Shown here: one piece after another, positions 7,410 through 14,849 of the stretch
Layout of the letters: every line of letters starts with the position of its first letter
How positions within the stretch are numbered: the stretch's first letter is position 1
Assembly: GCA_012522285.1 (NCBI GenBank)
Contig: JAAYKS010000079.1
Span: 1 to 19,262 of the forward strand
Reading direction: 5' to 3'
From: Clostridiaceae bacterium
GTDB taxonomy: Bacteria; Bacillota; Clostridia; Saccharofermentanales; UBA5734
DNA: 19,262 nt
Program-made: the position numbers and the translations under genes
Notes under the pieces: generated by a model
Database searches by the model: none
Seen by the model: only the letters and a program-made list of their open reading frames with translations
What the model was told of the DNA's origin: nothing

Positions 7410-8786
7410 ATGGCTATGAAATTTATCCAGGAAACCCGCCAGACCCCGGTTCGATATGAGTGTGACGTGGTGATAGCAGGCGGCGGCACCGCAGGGGTGT
7501 GTGCCGCACTGGCCGCGGCCCGCAACGGCGCGCGCACGATTCTGGTCGATCGGTACAACTTTCTGGGCGGCACCATGCTCAACGGCGCAGGTCCGCTCCA
7601 CAGCTTTTACAACCTGTACAAAGCATTTCCCGGCGCTCCCAAAATCCAGTGCGTCCGCGGCATTCCGAGCGAGATCGTCGACCGCCTGATCGCGGCGGGC
7701 GGATCCCCAGGCCATCTGGAGCAGGACAAAGGTGGCAATTACGACTCGGTGATCACGATCATCGACTGGGAGATTTTCAAAGACGTCATCTTCGACATGA
7801 TGCAAGAAGCGGGCGTCCGGATCCTGCTGCACACCATGGTGGTCGACGTGATCCGAGAGAAAAACACAGTCCGGGGGCTCGTCATCGAGGGCAAGTCCGG
7901 GCGGGAGGCGATCGAGGCCAAAGTGGTCGTCGATACCACCGGAGACGGAGATGTCGCGGCCTTTGCGGGCGCCCCGTTTACCAAAAAGCATCAGACCACC
8001 AAGGTGGGGATGCCGTTTGGTATGTTGAATGTGGATATGCCCCGCCTGGTCGCGTTTCTGGAAGAGCACGATATGGTCAACCAGATCGTCCACGCGGACA
8101 AAGGATCGGACCGCGACGACATCGTGCGTCTCGGGTTCGAACTCAAAAAAATCCCGCTGTTCAAAGAGTATATGGACCAGACCGGGATGTGGGGGCCGCT
8201 CGGTGTGTCCCGGTATCAAGGCGACTACTCCTACATCAACTCCTGTTCCCTGCCCGCGGTCGACGCGACCGACACCGAAGCGCTCACCGGCGCCGAGATC
8301 AAACTCCGCAAGCAGGTCATCACCCTTTCTCGGATGCTACGGGAGCATATCCCCGGATTTGAAAAGGCACACGTGTACTGGACCCCGGCGAGCGCAGGCA
8401 TCCGTTATACCCGCTGTGTCGAGTGCGAACACGACATGTCACTCGAGGAGATCGTCAACGGGGCCCGGTTCGAAGACGAGGTCATGCTGTATGGATTCCA
8501 CGATTCCGCACCGCGCATCATGATCAAGGATGCGGGTGTCTACGGTCTGCCTTATCGCGCGCTGTTGCCAAAACAAGTCGAGGGACTGCTGGTCGCGGGC
8601 CGCATGATCACCAGCGATTTTGACGCACACATGTCCACCCGCAATACCGTCTCCTGCATGGCGCAGGGGGAAGCGGCCGGCACCGCGGCGGCGTTGTCCG
8701 CCCGCGCGAACGTCGCCCCCAGAGAACTGGACACAAGTCGGTTGCGGCAGGCATTGCGCGCACAGGGCGTCTATCTCGGGGAATGA
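7410..8786 (+). CDS. FAD-dependent oxidoreductase (FAD_oxidored family)
   Basis: A 458-residue soluble flavoprotein. The N-terminal nucleotide-binding fold is clear: DVVIAGGGTAGVCAALAAARNG (about 19-40) followed by an acidic/basic strand end ILVDRYNFLGGTM. The C-terminal FAD signature is GLLVAGRMITSDFDAHMSTR, with the downstream NTVSCMAQGEAAGTAAAL. No iron-sulfur cysteine cluster is visible. This family (PF12831) is often found beside carbohydrate genes, but the substrate is generally unknown. The ATG at 7410 follows AGGAGG by 6 nt; an earlier in-frame start at 7350 would overlap the candidate promoter. It is divergent from the family 4 glycosidase, and its last 16 bases overlap tail-to-tail with the M20 gene on the other strand. 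Confidence 0.9.
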   Translation: MAMKFIQETRQTPVRYECDVVIAGGGTAGVCAALAAARNGARTILVDRYNFLGGTMLNGAGPLHSFYNLYKAFPGAPKIQCVRGIPSEIVDRLIAAGGSPGHLEQDKGGNYDSVITIIDWEIFKDVIFDMMQEAGVRILLHTMVVDVIREKNTVRGLVIEGKSGREAIEAKVVVDTTGDGDVAAFAGAPFTKKHQTTKVGMPFGMLNVDMPRLVAFLEEHDMVNQIVHADKGSDRDDIVRLGFELKKIPLFKEYMDQTGMWGPLGVSRYQGDYSYINSCSLPAVDATDTEALTGAEIKLRKQVITLSRMLREHIPGFEKAHVYWTPASAGIRYTRCVECEHDMSLEEIVNGARFEDEVMLYGFHDSAPRIMIKDAGVYGLPYRALLPKQVEGLLVAGRMITSDFDAHMSTRNTVSCMAQGEAAGTAAALSARANVAPRELDTSRLRQALRAQGVYLGE

Positions 8787-10000
8787 CCGTTTGGAGAAAG
8801 CGGGTGCTCCACCAGCCAGTGCGCGGCACAGGATGACAGCACCGCCGCGCCTAGAGGCAGGACGTCTTCGTTGAACCGCACCCGCGGATGATGACCGCCA
8901 TACTCCCGATAAGCGGGATCGGGGTCGGCCGCTCCCAGGAATAGAAAAACGGAGGGGACCCGCTCCGCAAAGAGCGCAAAATCCTCCGATCCCATCATCG
9001 GGTCCAGTTTGCATAACCGCTTCGCAATCGGCGCGACCCACGCGCGGACACGGCCGGCCAGCTCGGGTTGATTCACAAGCGGGGGAACCGCGCCCTCCCA
9101 TACGACTTCGCAGGAACAGCGGAAGGTCGCAGCAGTCGCGTGCGCGATTTCGTCGATCCGCTTGCGGGCAAACGTGCGAACCGCCGAATCCATGGTCCGG
9201 ACGGTTCCCGCGAGTATCGCCTGTTCCGGAATGACGTTGGCCGCAGTGCCTGCCTGGAACGATCCGACCGTGATAACCAAGGGGTTTTGCGCGTCGTTTT
9301 CCCGCGCTACGATCCCCTGCAGCGCCAACAAAAGATGTGCGCCGGTCTGGATGGGATCAATGGTGCCGTGCGGCATCGCTCCGTGTCCGCCGTGCCCCCC
9401 GATCAGAATCCGGAACCGGTCCGAAGAGGCCATCACCACGCCCGCACCGACTCCGATCACACCTGCCTCCAGGTCGCCTGCCAGCACATGCAGCCCCAGG
9501 GCGGCTTCAACGCACGGGGACTCCATCACGCCGGCCGCAATCATGGAACCCGCACCGGTCAATCCTTCCTCGTCGGGTTGGAATAACAACTTCACCGTCC
9601 CGGCCAGCATATCTCTGCGCTCTACGAGTAGCCGCGCGGCACCGAGAAGCATCGCGGTGTGCAGGTCGTGTCCGCAGGTGTGCGCCGCACCGGTCCGGGA
9701 GGCAAACGAAAGCCCGCTTTGTTCGCGCATCGGCAGGGCGTCCATATCGGCGCGCAGCAAAAGGGTCCGCCCCGGCAGTCCCCCGACAATCGTCGCGACC
9801 AGTCCGCTCGGGCCGCCTGCAACCGGAGTCAGCCCCATTTGCGTGAGACGCTCCGTCACAAACCGCGTGGTCTTGGGGAGACGGTCCCCGACTTCAGGGA
9901 AACGGTGAAGACGCCGACGGTCAGCCACCAGTTCCCTGCGGATGCGGCGTGCCGCCTCCAGATATTCCTGTGTAATCCGCTCGAACGTCTGCTCTCTCAC
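8771..10000 (-). CDS. M20 family metal-dependent amidohydrolase (M20D type)
   Basis: Cytoplasmic zinc/manganese hydrolase of the amidohydrolase branch (hippurate or N-acyl-amino-acid hydrolases). The 409-residue protein has RRRLHRFPE (28-36), LRADMDALP (82-90), CGHDLH with Cys109 and His111, QPDEEG with Glu144-Glu145, GLHV with His171, and a C-terminal GGHHPRVRFNED that supplies the last metal histidine. The cysteine ligand marks the M20D amidohydrolases rather than the aminoacylase or carboxypeptidase branches. The start is GTG at 10000, overlapping the pirin stop as GTGA, so translation is coupled to pirin. The frame continues upstream to 10285 only inside the pirin gene. The acyl group removed is unknown. 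Confidence 0.9.
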   Translation of the reverse strand: MREQTFERITQEYLEAARRIRRELVADRRRLHRFPEVGDRLPKTTRFVTERLTQMGLTPVAGGPSGLVATIVGGLPGRTLLLRADMDALPMREQSGLSFASRTGAAHTCGHDLHTAMLLGAARLLVERRDMLAGTVKLLFQPDEEGLTGAGSMIAAGVMESPCVEAALGLHVLAGDLEAGVIGVGAGVVMASSDRFRILIGGHGGHGAMPHGTIDPIQTGAHLLLALQGIVARENDAQNPLVITVGSFQAGTAANVIPEQAILAGTVRTMDSAVRTFARKRIDEIAHATAATFRCSCEVVWEGAVPPLVNQPELAGRVRAWVAPIAKRLCKLDPMMGSEDFALFAERVPSVFLFLGAADPDPAYREYGGHHPRVRFNEDVLPLGAAVLSSCAAHWLVEHPLSPNGHSPR

Positions 10001-10884
10001 CGGATAAACCGCCCCTGCCGCAACTCGCGCATGGCCTGGGACAGTTCTTCGTCCGCGTTCATTACGATCGTCTCGTGCCAGGCAATCGGTTCCCGCAGTG
10101 CTTTGGCAGAGAACACGAGAAAGCGCAACCCCTTGTCTTCCGACTGAGCGACCAGTTCGTCCCCTTTTTGAAACAAAACTGCCCGCCCCGGCGTGACCAC
10201 CGGATGCTCGGCGTCGCCGAACCGCCCCGTCCCTTCGAGCACATACGCGAACAGGTTTGCGTCCTGGACAGTCTCCAATACCCACCGTTTGCCCAGATCG
10301 AGTGTCACATCGAGAAACAGAAGCTGGACATACTCGCCCACAAAGGGACCTGCCTGGGTTTCATAATGCCCGGACAGGATCTTGACCCGGCTTCCATCCC
10401 GGACGATCTCCGGGATGTGCTTGGCCGCGACATCCACAGTGCGAGGTGGTGCCATTTTGTCTTTCGAAGGCAGATTGAGCCACAGCTGCACCCCGTACAT
10501 GCGCTCGATGCCGTCCAGGATGCTCTCCTTTTCCTCGTCAGGCATCCCGTCCACGGACCGTGGCATTTCCTGGTGCATGATCCCGCTCCCAGCGGTCATC
10601 CATTGGCATCCCCCGTCCCTGATGCGGCCTCTGTTGCCGAGGCTGTCGACGTGGTGCAAATCGCCGCGGATCACATAAGTGATGGTTTCCAGGCCGCGAT
10701 GGGGATGCCACGGAATCCCCTTGGTATACTCTTCCGGGTACGAATAGTCGAAAACATACAACAACAGAAACGGATCGAACTCCCGCACGCGAGCGGGTCC
10801 GATCGCTCGGAGCATTTCCAGCTTGGCCGCTCCGACCTGTTCCGTTGTGGCTTCGACGATCTCTCGGATGCTGCGAACCGACAT
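9997..10884 (-). CDS. Pirin family protein
   Basis: A 295-residue bicupin. The N-terminal cupin holds the metal site: HPHRG (His60, His62) and GSGIMHQE (His104, Glu106), the same four-ligand pattern as human pirin. QWMTAGSGI and LETITYVIRG are family signatures. Known members bind iron; some act as quercetin 2,3-dioxygenases and others as redox-sensing regulators, and the sequence alone does not decide. The ATG at 10884 has AGGAGG 7 nt upstream. The gene starts 87 nt after the catalase stop on the same strand and overlaps the following M20 gene by 4 nt, so catalase, pirin and amidohydrolase may share a transcript. Confidence 0.92.
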   Translation of the reverse strand: MSVRSIREIVEATTEQVGAAKLEMLRAIGPARVREFDPFLLLYVFDYSYPEEYTKGIPWHPHRGLETITYVIRGDLHHVDSLGNRGRIRDGGCQWMTAGSGIMHQEMPRSVDGMPDEEKESILDGIERMYGVQLWLNLPSKDKMAPPRTVDVAAKHIPEIVRDGSRVKILSGHYETQAGPFVGEYVQLLFLDVTLDLGKRWVLETVQDANLFAYVLEGTGRFGDAEHPVVTPGRAVLFQKGDELVAQSEDKGLRFLVFSAKALREPIAWHETIVMNADEELSQAMRELRQGRFIR

Positions 10885-10971
10885 GCGATGGCCTCCTTCC
10901 GGACTCATTGCCTGCACGTGGGAGACCGCCGGGCAGGATACACGGCGGCCTATCGGTTTCACGCAGGCGGT

Positions 10972-12432
10972 TCAGGTTGTTTCGACCGGCAGCCCCAGCG
11001 CGTCCGCGACCCCTTTGCCATAGGCGGGATCCGCCCGGAAACAGTTGCCGATGTGCCGCTTCTTGATCTCGTCCGGGGCGTCGCCCATCGCCCTGGCGGT
11101 GTTCTCAAATAGGACCTGCTGCTGTGCGGGCGACATCATCCGGAACAGCTTGGCCGGTTGGGTGTAGTAGTCGTCGTCATCCTCGCGGAAGTTCCAGCGG
11201 TCGGCGGCTTCTCGAATCGCGAGCGGCGGCTCGCGGAATGCCGGCTGTTCCTTCCAGGCACCATAACTGTTGGGTTCGTATCCGACCGTGCTGCCCGCGT
11301 TGTCGTCAACCCGCATCTGCCCGTCCCGGTGGTAACTGTTGACGGGGCAGCGAGGGGCGTTGACCGGAATCTGGTGGTGGTTGACGCCTAGACGATACCG
11401 CTGCGCGTCTCCATAGGAGAACAGGCGGCCCTGCAGCATCTTGTCCGGTGAAAAGCCGATGCCCGGGACGATGTTCGCCGGGTTGAAAGCGGCCTGCTCG
11501 ACATCCAGATAATAATTGTCCGGATTGCGGTTGAGCTCGAAATACCCAACTTCGATCAACGGGAATTCACTCTTGTACCAGACTTTGGTGAGGTCGAAGG
11601 GGTTGTAGGGCATCTTTTCCGCCTGCTCTTCGGTCATCACCTGGATGGACATCGTCCAGCGCGGGTACTCGCCCCGTTCGATGCTATCGTATAAATCCCG
11701 ACCATGGCTTTCGCGGTCCTTCGCGACGATCGCTTCCGCTTCGGCGTCGGACATGTTTTGGATGCCCTGCTGCGTCTTGAGGTGAAACTTGACCCAAGTC
11801 CGCTCGTTCGCAGCATTGATCATGCTGTAGGTATGGCTCCCATACCCGTTCATGTGCCGGTAACTGAGGGGAATACCACGGTCGCTCATCGTGATCGTGA
11901 CTTGGTGAAGTGCTTCAGGGAGAGACGACCAGAAGTCCCAGTTGTTTCTCGCGCTGCGCAGGTTGGTGCGGGGATCGCGTTTGACAGCGCGGTTGAGGTC
12001 GGGAAACTTGAGAGGGTCACGCATAAAAAACACCGGCGTATTGTAGCCCACCAAATCCCAGTTACCCTCTTCGGTATAGTATTTCATGGCAAATCCCCGG
12101 ATGTCCCGTTCCGCGTCCGCGGCTCCCCGCTCTCCCGCAACGGTCGAGAAGCGGACAAACATGTCGGTTTTTTTGCCTACTTCGGAAAAGATTTTCGCTT
12201 TGGTATAGCGGGTGATATCGTGGGTCACCGTAAAAGATCCAAACGCGCCGGACCCCTTGGCATGCATGCGGCGCTCGGGAATGACCTCCCGGTCAAAGTG
12301 CGCCAGCTTTTCCAGATACCACACATCCTGCAACAGCATCGGCCCGCGGGGGCCTGCCGTCAGGCTGTTCTGGTTGTCAGCGACCGGTGCGCCGGCCGCA
12401 GTGGTCAGCTTACTGTCGTTTTTCTCAGTCAT
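10972..12432 (-). CDS. katA: Monofunctional haem catalase (small-subunit type) with a substituted active-site asparagine
   Basis: Haem catalase that converts hydrogen peroxide to water and oxygen. The 486-residue length and motifs PERRMHAKGSGAFG (His57, distal histidine) and GRLFSYGDAQRYRLG (Tyr340, proximal haem ligand) fit the small-subunit bacterial clade. In place of the usual GNNTP the sequence reads GYNTP at 129-133. By alignment to human catalase, where His75, Asn148 and Tyr358 are the key residues, Tyr130 here takes the place of Asn148. The rest of the protein looks intact with no frameshift. The ATG at 12432 follows AAGGAG by 8 nt. The gene has its own candidate promoter and precedes pirin. 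No PerR-like operator is seen upstream. Confidence 0.97.
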   Translation of the reverse strand: MTEKNDSKLTTAAGAPVADNQNSLTAGPRGPMLLQDVWYLEKLAHFDREVIPERRMHAKGSGAFGSFTVTHDITRYTKAKIFSEVGKKTDMFVRFSTVAGERGAADAERDIRGFAMKYYTEEGNWDLVGYNTPVFFMRDPLKFPDLNRAVKRDPRTNLRSARNNWDFWSSLPEALHQVTITMSDRGIPLSYRHMNGYGSHTYSMINAANERTWVKFHLKTQQGIQNMSDAEAEAIVAKDRESHGRDLYDSIERGEYPRWTMSIQVMTEEQAEKMPYNPFDLTKVWYKSEFPLIEVGYFELNRNPDNYYLDVEQAAFNPANIVPGIGFSPDKMLQGRLFSYGDAQRYRLGVNHHQIPVNAPRCPVNSYHRDGQMRVDDNAGSTVGYEPNSYGAWKEQPAFREPPLAIREAADRWNFREDDDDYYTQPAKLFRMMSPAQQQVLFENTARAMGDAPDEIKKRHIGNCFRADPAYGKGVADALGLPVETT

Positions 12433-12514
12433 AAACGGATCTCCTTACCATGCCCGCTAGAAGTGGGCTTATGCGCCGCCGGTTCCTCTGGTTACCGAAT
12501 CGCCGTTCCGGTCG

Positions 12515-12529
12515 CCCTGTCTGACAGGG
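12515..12529. promoter_or_regulatory. Perfect 15-bp palindrome in the catalase leader
   Basis: CCCTGTCTGACAGGG has 7-bp arms around one central base. It lies 83 nt upstream of the catalase start, and about 25 nt downstream of the transcription start expected from the candidate promoter. Such symmetry suits a dimeric repressor. It is not a PerR box, which would be AT-rich. Confidence 0.4.
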
Positions 12530-12560
12530 AATCGGCCGGGGGTAGGAGTGATCTATTTCC

Positions 12561-12591
12561 AGTGTAGCAGATGCACGCGCTTCCGTCGCAA
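12561..12591 (-). promoter_or_regulatory. Probable catalase promoter (extended -10)
   Basis: On the minus strand TTGCGA (12591-12586) is followed after 19 nt by TACACT (12566-12561), which is preceded by TGC to give an extended -10 element. Transcription would begin near 12554, leaving a leader of about 120 nt that contains the palindrome. Confidence 0.4.
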
Positions 12592-12633
12592 TCCATCCGA
12601 ACTCCGCGTCGCAAAACGTGCCTACCGTAAATC

Positions 12634-12700
12634 AAAAACGCAGCTCTCCAACCCGAATCAGCGGGGCTTCCCTTCGGAAGCCCCGCTGATTCGGGTTGGA
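12634..12700 (-). terminator. Strong terminator of the solute-binding protein gene
   Basis: A perfect 25-bp inverted repeat (12647-12671 with 12676-12700) with a 4-nt loop. On the minus strand the stem is followed by GAGCTGCG and then TTTTTGATTT. It lies about 100 nt past the stop of the solute-binding protein gene, after the 26-bp repeats, and upstream of the catalase promoter, so it separates the two units. Confidence 0.85.
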
Positions 12701-12720
12701 CCCAATGAGGATGCTTGCCC

Positions 12721-12814
12721 TTTACTCCGTACGCTGTCGTAAGTCCTTTACTCCGTACGCTGTCGTAAGTCCCTTACTCCGTGCGCTGTCGTAAGTCCCT
12801 TACTCCGTGCGCTG
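12721..12814 (-). repeat. 26-bp tandem repeat made from the 3' end of the solute-binding protein gene
   Basis: Three full 26-bp units (12721-12746, 12747-12772, 12773-12798) and a fourth partial copy (12799-12814) that is the actual end of the coding sequence. On the minus strand each unit has CAGCGCACGGAGTAA or a near copy, which encodes the last residues QRTE and the stop. The two units nearest the gene share GCACGGAGTAAGG; the two distal ones share GTACGGAGTAAAG. Because 26 is not a multiple of three, the copied stops fall in different frames. Confidence 0.93.
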
Positions 12815-14593
12815 CGGGAACGGGGTGTAGGTTTCGGGCAGAGTGCCTTTCCAGTTGGCGTCAAAGTCTGCCTGCATGGTGGCCAGGTACTCGTCCAGAC
12901 CGAGGCTCTTGACCTGTGCGACATACGCGTCCCATTCTGCATCGTCGCTCACATCGGTGTTGCCGAAGATGAAATCGGTGATGGCGGAACGGGCATAGTC
13001 GTTGATGTTGGTCTTCCACTCGTTGCACTTGGTCGCCGTCTCCTGGTCAAAGAAGAAGTTCGGGACCGAGCACGGGGTCACATAGTCCTCATACAGACGG
13101 GCGGCTTCGTACAGGAAGTACTCCAGATCGTAGATCTTGTTGCCGTTTTTGTCTGTCTCGGGCTGCGGTGCGCAGGTCGCGCCGCTGTACTGTGCCCACA
13201 TGCCGGGGCCTGCGGTGAACCAGTGAGAGTAAGTCGGTACGTTCCACTGGGACGTGATGTCCTTGTGGGTCGCCGGGCCGCCGTCGATTGCCTTGGTACC
13301 TGCGGGCGGGATTTCCCAGTCGACGTCTTTCTCACCATAGCGGTCACTGAGCTTGACCACCGGGTCATAGTTGCTGTCCATCCACAGCATGACGACATCC
13401 GCTTTCTCGGTAGTGGCGGGGATGGTCGCTTTACCGGGTTGGACGCCGGTGGAATAGTGGTCATAGAAGGCGTTCACGAATCCGTCGGGGCCTTTGAGAG
13501 GCGCGACGATCTCATACTTGAACCGGACCGAATGGTCGGTCGCGGCATTGTGCATGCCGCCGCAGGTGATCGAAGCAACGGTTTCGCCGTCTTCCAGTGC
13601 GACCAGCGTCTTGATGGCGTTCTCGTCGTTGGACGGATAGTTCTCGTCCATCAGGCCTTCTTCCATCAGTTTATTAATGTACTTGAGCCCTTCGCGATAG
13701 CCATCTTCGATCATCGCACAGCCGATTTTGTCGTCTTTCTGGTAGTAGCCGTCCTGGTTGGTCAGGGTGAAAGAGTTCATCAGGAAGCAGGTCGGCCGGG
13801 CATACCAGACCGCCGTTTTCTCTGCGCCGGTCCAGCCGACTTCGTCAGCCTGGCCGTTGCCGTTCGGATCGTTCTCGGTACACCACTTCATGTACTCGTA
13901 GTATTCGTCGGTGGTGGTGGGCATCCCTTTGCCGGTGGCGGATTCATACTTCTCGAGGAATCCGGTGTGAATCCAATGACGCATCGCGTAAGCATTGGGG
14001 ATGATGCTGTTGAGACCGCCCGAAGGAAGCGCGTAGATGTTGCCGTCCGGCGCGGTGATTTTCGCCAGCGCGCTCGCGTCGGTGTCCAGCAGCTGTTTCA
14101 TCAGGTAGCCGTACTGGTCGATCATGTCGTTGAGGGGCAGCAAGACGCCTTGCCCGCCGTAGGTGGCCAGCATCGCGCGATCCATCAGGATCAGGATCAG
14201 GTCGCCCAGATCCCCGCCCGTCGACAGTTCGATGTTCAGCTTGGTCTGCGCATCGGCTTCCGGGTACAGGATGTGCTCGACCGCTACGTTGGTCCGGTCC
14301 TGCAGCAGGGTGGAGAGCTTGTTCTCACCGTACTTGTAGGATTGGACATGCGGACTCTGGGAGATGACAACGCGGATGGTTTCCTGTTCTTTACAGATCG
14401 GGAGTTGTCCGGGAGCATTCAAGTTGGGGTTGCCCGCCGGAGTGGTACCGGGTGTGGTGGTGGGAGTCGCGGTCGTGCCCTGGGGGGTCGTAGTCGGGAC
14501 GGTCGTGGTGTCGGTGGGACCGCATCCGGCGACGAGGCCGACCAGCATGCAGATGACCAGCAGCATGCCAACACGTGTTCTTGCATTGTTCAT
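12800..14593 (-). CDS. Extracellular solute-binding lipoprotein of a carbohydrate ABC transporter (LplA-like)
   Basis: Binding component of an ABC importer, tethered outside the cell. The 597-residue precursor has a lipobox LVAGC with the lipidated Cys24, a Thr/Pro-rich linker (about 26-56), and a family 1 solute-binding fold: IRVVISQSPHV at the start, NIELSTGGDLGDLILI, and the domain-crossing region YALPSGG. The stretch NDPNGNGQADEVGW near residue 240 looks like a calcium-binding loop, common in large Clostridia sugar-binding proteins. The long size fits binding proteins for oligo- or polysaccharides. The start is ATG at 14593, with GGAGAGGAG a short distance upstream. No permease gene is nearby. 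It is divergent from an AraC regulator and ends in the 26-bp repeats and a strong terminator. Confidence 0.9.
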   Translation of the reverse strand: MNNARTRVGMLLVICMLVGLVAGCGPTDTTTVPTTTPQGTTATPTTTPGTTPAGNPNLNAPGQLPICKEQETIRVVISQSPHVQSYKYGENKLSTLLQDRTNVAVEHILYPEADAQTKLNIELSTGGDLGDLILILMDRAMLATYGGQGVLLPLNDMIDQYGYLMKQLLDTDASALAKITAPDGNIYALPSGGLNSIIPNAYAMRHWIHTGFLEKYESATGKGMPTTTDEYYEYMKWCTENDPNGNGQADEVGWTGAEKTAVWYARPTCFLMNSFTLTNQDGYYQKDDKIGCAMIEDGYREGLKYINKLMEEGLMDENYPSNDENAIKTLVALEDGETVASITCGGMHNAATDHSVRFKYEIVAPLKGPDGFVNAFYDHYSTGVQPGKATIPATTEKADVVMLWMDSNYDPVVKLSDRYGEKDVDWEIPPAGTKAIDGGPATHKDITSQWNVPTYSHWFTAGPGMWAQYSGATCAPQPETDKNGNKIYDLEYFLYEAARLYEDYVTPCSVPNFFFDQETATKCNEWKTNINDYARSAITDFIFGNTDVSDDAEWDAYVAQVKSLGLDEYLATMQADFDANWKGTLPETYTPFPQRTE

Positions 14594-14699
14594 ACCTTGT
14601 GTCTCCTCTCCTCTTGTTGGGTCTAAAATTCATCTTACGATTCATATTTCATTCCGCACATGGATAGATGCAAGGTTTTATGTGTTTATTCTAGACTGT

Positions 14700-14736
14700 T
14701 CACTGGTAAACCTACCTGTATACTATAATGTAAACG
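14700..14736. promoter_or_regulatory. Shared control region between the solute-binding protein and AraC genes
   Basis: This AT-rich stretch in the 256-bp divergent gap holds overlapping -10-like elements on the plus strand, TATACT (14720-14725) and TATAAT (14725-14730), and TATAGT on the minus strand. Two direct copies of GTAAAC (14707-14712 and 14731-14736) are 24 bp apart and flank these elements, a layout that would suit an AraC-type activator. Good -35 boxes at ideal spacing were not found. Confidence 0.35.
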
Positions 14737-14849
14737 ACGCTCCCATCACCAAGAACCGTGCTTTTCGCTTGTGAGATATAGTCAAACCACCGCAAGCATC
14801 GTTCGCTGGATCGACAGATTCTAGTTCAACACGCAGAGGAGGTTGCAGC

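Noticed and set aside
12433..12646. A PerR operator upstream of catalase
   Set aside because: No AT-rich inverted repeat resembling the PerR box was found in this GC-rich leader.
12721..12814. Tandem 26-bp repeat as a CRISPR array
   Set aside because: The units abut directly with no spacers and derive from the end of the neighbouring gene; no cas gene is present.
13223..14626. A 467-codon open frame on the plus strand opposite the solute-binding protein gene
   Set aside because: It is the antisense shadow of a clearly coding gene in GC-rich DNA; it has no ribosome site, its product is low in complexity and matches no family.
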